Positions 9,441 to 12,500 of a stretch of DNA of 12,500 nt are shown here, piece after piece (the stretch's first letter is position 1; each line of letters starts with the position of its first letter). Made by a program: the position numbers and the translations under genes. Under the pieces are notes generated by a model that was not told where the DNA came from, ran no database searches, and saw only the letters and a program-made list of their open reading frames with translations. The stretch covers positions 27,217,126 to 27,229,625 of the forward strand of contig NC_091572.1 in the NCBI RefSeq assembly GCF_042767895.1. Direction: 5' to 3'. Origin of the DNA: Penaeus vannamei. Lineage: Eukaryota > Arthropoda > Malacostraca > Decapoda > Penaeidae.

Positions 9441-10166
9441 AAAGAGGAGGGGAAAAACGTACACTCAAACTCACAAACAACTTCACACAACCAAACAAAG
9501 GCATAAGAATGGCATAAAAAAACTCGACCGATCTTGAAACCGAAAAAAAAATTATTCCTTCCAAAAATCTGTATAGTCACAGCCAGTTGTATCGGCATTC
9601 TATAGCCATCCCCGCAAACCTCAGCAGATGTTGCCTAGTCCATCGACCTTGCTCGAAAAAAGGGGAAAAAAAGATGTATGGAGACGTGGGGTATGGTTGA
9701 GGGGAATGAGGGGTAGGTTGGGGGGGTAGGAGGAGGAGGAGGTGATAAAATATCTCGAAATAATAAAGATGAAAATGGATTTTAGAAGCTGGGGAAGATG
9801 GAATTGTTGAAAGGAGAGGCAGTGTGGCAATATTTTCGGTGGGAATTTGAACGTGTTACTCGAACATGCATAGGCAAGAAAACGATACACAAAATATAAA
9901 CCAGCTCTCGCTTTGGAAACTATTCCTTTCCCTTTTATGTTATGTCCTTGTTTTCGGCGAGAGATAAGGAGCGATCGTTACCGAACGAGAGCGAGGCCGG
10001 TTTGGCATCCATGTTTACCTTCTTGGAATCTATTCTTTTGGCGCACAAACAGGCGCGTTGCGTATTTCTCGGGAGGGAAATGAGACGCTAAACGGGGCGA
10101 AACTGCCATATTTATTGGATTGTTCTTGGCATCTTTTGTTACAAAAACGTGAAAGGGAAGCAGATA
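9441..10166. other. Unique spacer containing one G-rich island
   Basis: Mostly A-rich to 9660 and T-rich around 9900-9960. Base composition is more balanced, with CpG-containing words, at about 9950-10100 (GGCGAGAG, GCGATCG, CGAGAGCGAG). The minus-strand open frames here have no coding character; one of them runs through the CA/TG cluster to the right. The G-rich island at 9684-9742 is listed separately. Confidence 0.5.
9684..9742. repeat. Possible lone, diverged copy of the minisatellite monomer
   Basis: The island begins ACGTGGGGTATGGTTGAGGG, close to the A-monomer start (GCGTGGAGAGTATGGGTGAG) with a 2-base gap and about two substitutions. It continues with TGAGGGGTAGGTTGGGGGGG, close to the monomer end (CGAGGAGGGAGGGTTGGGGG). 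The central GGAGGAGCATA part is missing. It lies on the same strand as the main array, 3 kb away. Because both are G-rich, part of the resemblance could be compositional. Confidence 0.4.
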
Positions 10167-10290
10167 CACATACATACAAACATTATATGTATGTTTATAT
10201 GTGCGTGTGTGGGTGTGTACACATACACACACATTTGTGTGTGTGTTTATGTATGTATAGAAATGAACATATCTATATGAACATGTACAT
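10167..10290. repeat. CA/TG/TATG cluster with palindromic structure
   Basis: Short alternating blocks of CATA, ATGT, GTGTG, ACACAC and TGTGTG. ACACACAC at 10225-10232 and GTGTGTGT at 10237-10244 form perfect 8-bp arms around a 4-nt loop. GTGTGTGGGTGTGT at 10205-10218 pairs imperfectly with ACACATACACACAC at 10219-10232. The same ACACACAC arm therefore has two possible partners. Confidence 0.75.
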
Positions 10291-11040
10291 GAGGGAGTTG
10301 ATGTCACTGCAGGGCAACTGAATGTAACCTCCACCACATCTGATCTACTACCAACGCACATACCTCGTACTTCCGAGTTCCCCAATGCATTCTACACTGT
10401 CGGTCTACCTGGCGTTACATGGGTAGTTGTAAGTTGAAATGAGCAGTTATGGTTCGTAGCTTATCCAAGCATCAACAGATCCGAGGATCAAGAGATTTAT
10501 TCCCGCTTACCACGAGCATGGTTGGGCTTTCACATCGCTTCGAGAGTTGCATTTAATCCTAGGACAAAACCGATACCTCTTTTTCTTTTTTTCTTCTTCT
10601 TCTTTTTTTTGTCTTTCTTCTTTCTCTTTTTTGTTACTGTAAATATGCCTCTGCATCTACGTAAACGCATGTGCGCAAGGGATGTGTCCTTGTAGACATT
10701 CCACGTTTGTACCAGTACTTATGTAAAGCAATTCTGTACACCATACCGACTCAGCCCAGACAGTCGCATTCTAAATGAAAACCCACAGTACTTTAAATGC
10801 GTTGAGAATGGTCAGGTGTTTCCCTCTGCATGCGCTTATGTGTGACAGGAGTAAATGCCGCGGACACACTCCACTGAAAACTATCATATGTATGTAGATT
10901 CGCCGTGCTAATGGAAATAGCTTATCAGGCGTATATTGAATAATTTGAAGGCAAATTTGGTAACGTGTATTACAAGTTATATGAGAATAATTATGATCGG
11001 GTAAAGGATTAGTATAAGATTGAAGTTTGTAAATGAATTA
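10291..11040. other. Unique spacer, no gene recognised
   Basis: The longest largely non-repetitive stretch of the window, with balanced composition at 10300-10560 and 10640-10900. A T-rich, TTC-containing run lies at 10578-10632. I examined it for tRNA-like boxes and for open frames with coding bias and found none that hold. It would be the best place for unique probes. Confidence 0.5.
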
Positions 11041-11192
11041 CAATATATTAGATACAGTCACATACATTATTATCATTATTATTATTACCATTATTGTTGT
11101 CATAATTATCATTATCAATATAATTAGCATTATCAACATTATTATCATCACTATTAATTTTTGCAGATTTTTTTTCGATGTCGTGCACTTTC
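11041..11192. repeat. ATT/ATC low-complexity DNA
   Basis: Imperfect (ATT/ATC)n trinucleotide sequence at about 11065-11160, the same type as 3441-3720, ending in a T-rich run and TCGTGCAC. Confidence 0.8.
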
Positions 11193-11197
11193 ACACA

Positions 11198-11234
<37 letters not shown>

Positions 11235-11488
11235 TATTATTATTACACACATATCACACATTACATACACACACATACACATTGTATTATTACACATATA
11301 CATATTACTACACACATATATATACATATATATATATTATTATATTATTATTATTATTATATATATATATATTATTATTAATATATTATTATATTATTTA
11401 TTATTATATTTTATTATTAATATTATTATTATTATTATTATTATCATATATATATATATTATATACATATACATATATATTATACATA

Positions 11489-11528
<40 letters not shown>

Positions 11529-11670
11529 TATATTACTTTATTATTACGTTATTATTTACATATTTATTATTATATTTAATATATGTATACATATATATAT
11601 TATTATTATTAATATTATTATATTATTATTATTATATGTTATTATATTATTATTATTATATATATTATAA
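11193..11670. repeat. Compound (CA)n, (ATT)n and (TA)n region
   Basis: (CA)n at 11193-11232 switches to (ATT)n. From there ATT, CACA, TACATA and TATA blocks alternate to about 11670, with (TTA)n runs near 11345-11445, 11490-11520 and 11600-11660. Long Tyr/Ile/Leu open frames through it are compositional. Confidence 0.95.
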
Positions 11671-12046
11671 ATATGTAAAAAGAGTATATTCAAAAAGAGT
11701 ATATACATATCAAAACACTGAAACCACAAACACACAAACAAAATGATAATCAAAGAATAAATAGATAAAAAACGAAATGGAAAGACACGTCATGAAACGA
11801 CATGACGAACCAACTAAAAAGCCAAACGGAAGTTTATTAATCATGTTGATTGAGAGCTTAATCAGCCATTGCAGAACTCCAATCAAAATTAGCGAATTTG
11901 ATAGGACAGGCCGGCGAGACTTATGGCGGCTGGATATGGGAGAGAGCTCGTTTCCCTAATGATGGCCAGATCGTATTTACGTTTTATCGTGAGGATTGAC
12001 CGCGATGGAACTGTTAATGATATTGCATCTTTCTGTCTCTGTCTGT
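11671..12046. other. Unique spacer, no gene recognised
   Basis: A-rich to about 11830, then balanced. A direct duplication, AAAAAGAGTATAT, is seen near 11678 and 11693. A hairpin lies at 11788-11807. A frame from ATG at 11923 (MAAGYGRELVSLMMARSYLR and onward) stays open for about 45 balanced codons before entering the CT and TA repeats. It has no recognised domain and no splice sites that I can defend. Confidence 0.45.
11788..11807. repeat. Hairpin CGTCATG / CATGACG
   Basis: Perfect 7-bp arms around a 6-nt loop (AAACGA), seen directly. No function can be assigned. Confidence 0.45.
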
Positions 12047-12106
12047 TTGGATCTCCCTCTCTCTCTGTCCGTCTGGCTGCCTCATTCTCTCTCTCCACAC
12101 ACAAAC
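12047..12106. repeat. Short degenerate CT/TCTG block
   Basis: CT-rich sequence with TCTGTC and TCCG interruptions, passing through CACACACAAACAAA into the TA tract. Confidence 0.8.

Positions 12107-12500
<394 letters not shown>

Noticed and set aside
9978..10385. 135-aa minus-strand open frame
   Set aside because: It runs through the CA/TG palindromic cluster, has no recognised domain, and a plus-strand frame overlaps the same repeat.
11033..11746. 237-aa open frame rich in Tyr, Ile and Leu, membrane-protein-like
   Set aside because: It is a translation of (ATT)n, (CA)n and (TA)n; two further plus-strand frames are open over the same region.

Overview
The window reads as intergenic (possibly intronic) DNA from a eukaryote with an extremely microsatellite-rich genome. 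The best guess is a decapod crustacean, most likely a penaeid shrimp. The reasons are very long, near-pure (CT)n, (GT/CA)n and (TA)n tracts joined end to end, plus several hundred bases of loose ATT/ATC/ATG trinucleotide sequence between them; this mix is known from penaeid genomes. The organism call is inference, because no diagnostic gene is present. I recognise no complete gene, no tRNA or rRNA, no transposase or reverse-transcriptase domain, no CRISPR array and nothing prokaryotic. By hand count roughly 40-45% of the window is tandem or low-complexity repeat.

Layout. 1-308 unique. 309-1244 (CT)n block with short interruptions. 1245-2225 AT-rich unique DNA with an A/G-rich patch and an (AAAC)n patch. 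2226-2451 (GT)n with patterned TTCG interruptions. 2452-2700 GC-rich island with coding-like codon use. 2746-2850 (CA)n running into about 590 bp of (TA)n to 3440. 3441-3720 ATT/ATC low-complexity DNA. 3721-4146 unique. 4149-4546 compound (TCTA)(CATA)(TA)(CT). 4547-4783 polypyrimidine tract ending in a 13-C run. 4784-5698 unique. 5699-6722 G-rich minisatellite, then purine-rich decayed DNA to 7127. 7141-7560 AT-rich. 7575-7860 GC-richer, exon-like. 8079-8407 (CT)(TA). 8510-8826 (TA)(GT)(TA). 8827-11040 mostly unique with trinucleotide patches and one G-rich island. 11041-11670 ATT/CA/TA mixture. 11690-12046 unique. 12047-12500 (CT) then (TA) running off the end.

The most structured element is the minisatellite at 5699-6722. 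It is not a simple tandem array. About 16 monomers of 50-65 bp fall into distinguishable classes (A1, A2, A3, B) that recur in a fixed order, giving a tetrameric higher-order repeat. The B monomers start at 5870, 6116, 6362 and 6669, so the spacings are 246, 246 and 307 bp, the last explained by one extra A2 monomer. An apparent lone, diverged copy of the monomer lies 3 kb away at 9684-9742. The (GT)n tract at 2226-2451 and the one at 8520-8640 also carry nested block duplications, of 54 bp and 60 bp.

There is no gene system here to describe working together. Long open frames in the repeats (Leu-Ser, Cys-Val, Tyr-Ile, Thr-His and Pro-rich translations) arise because these repeats contain no stop codons, and they are rejected as genes. 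Three low-confidence coding-like segments (2452-2700 plus strand, 3705-4049 minus strand, 7575-7799 plus strand) are recorded as candidates only.
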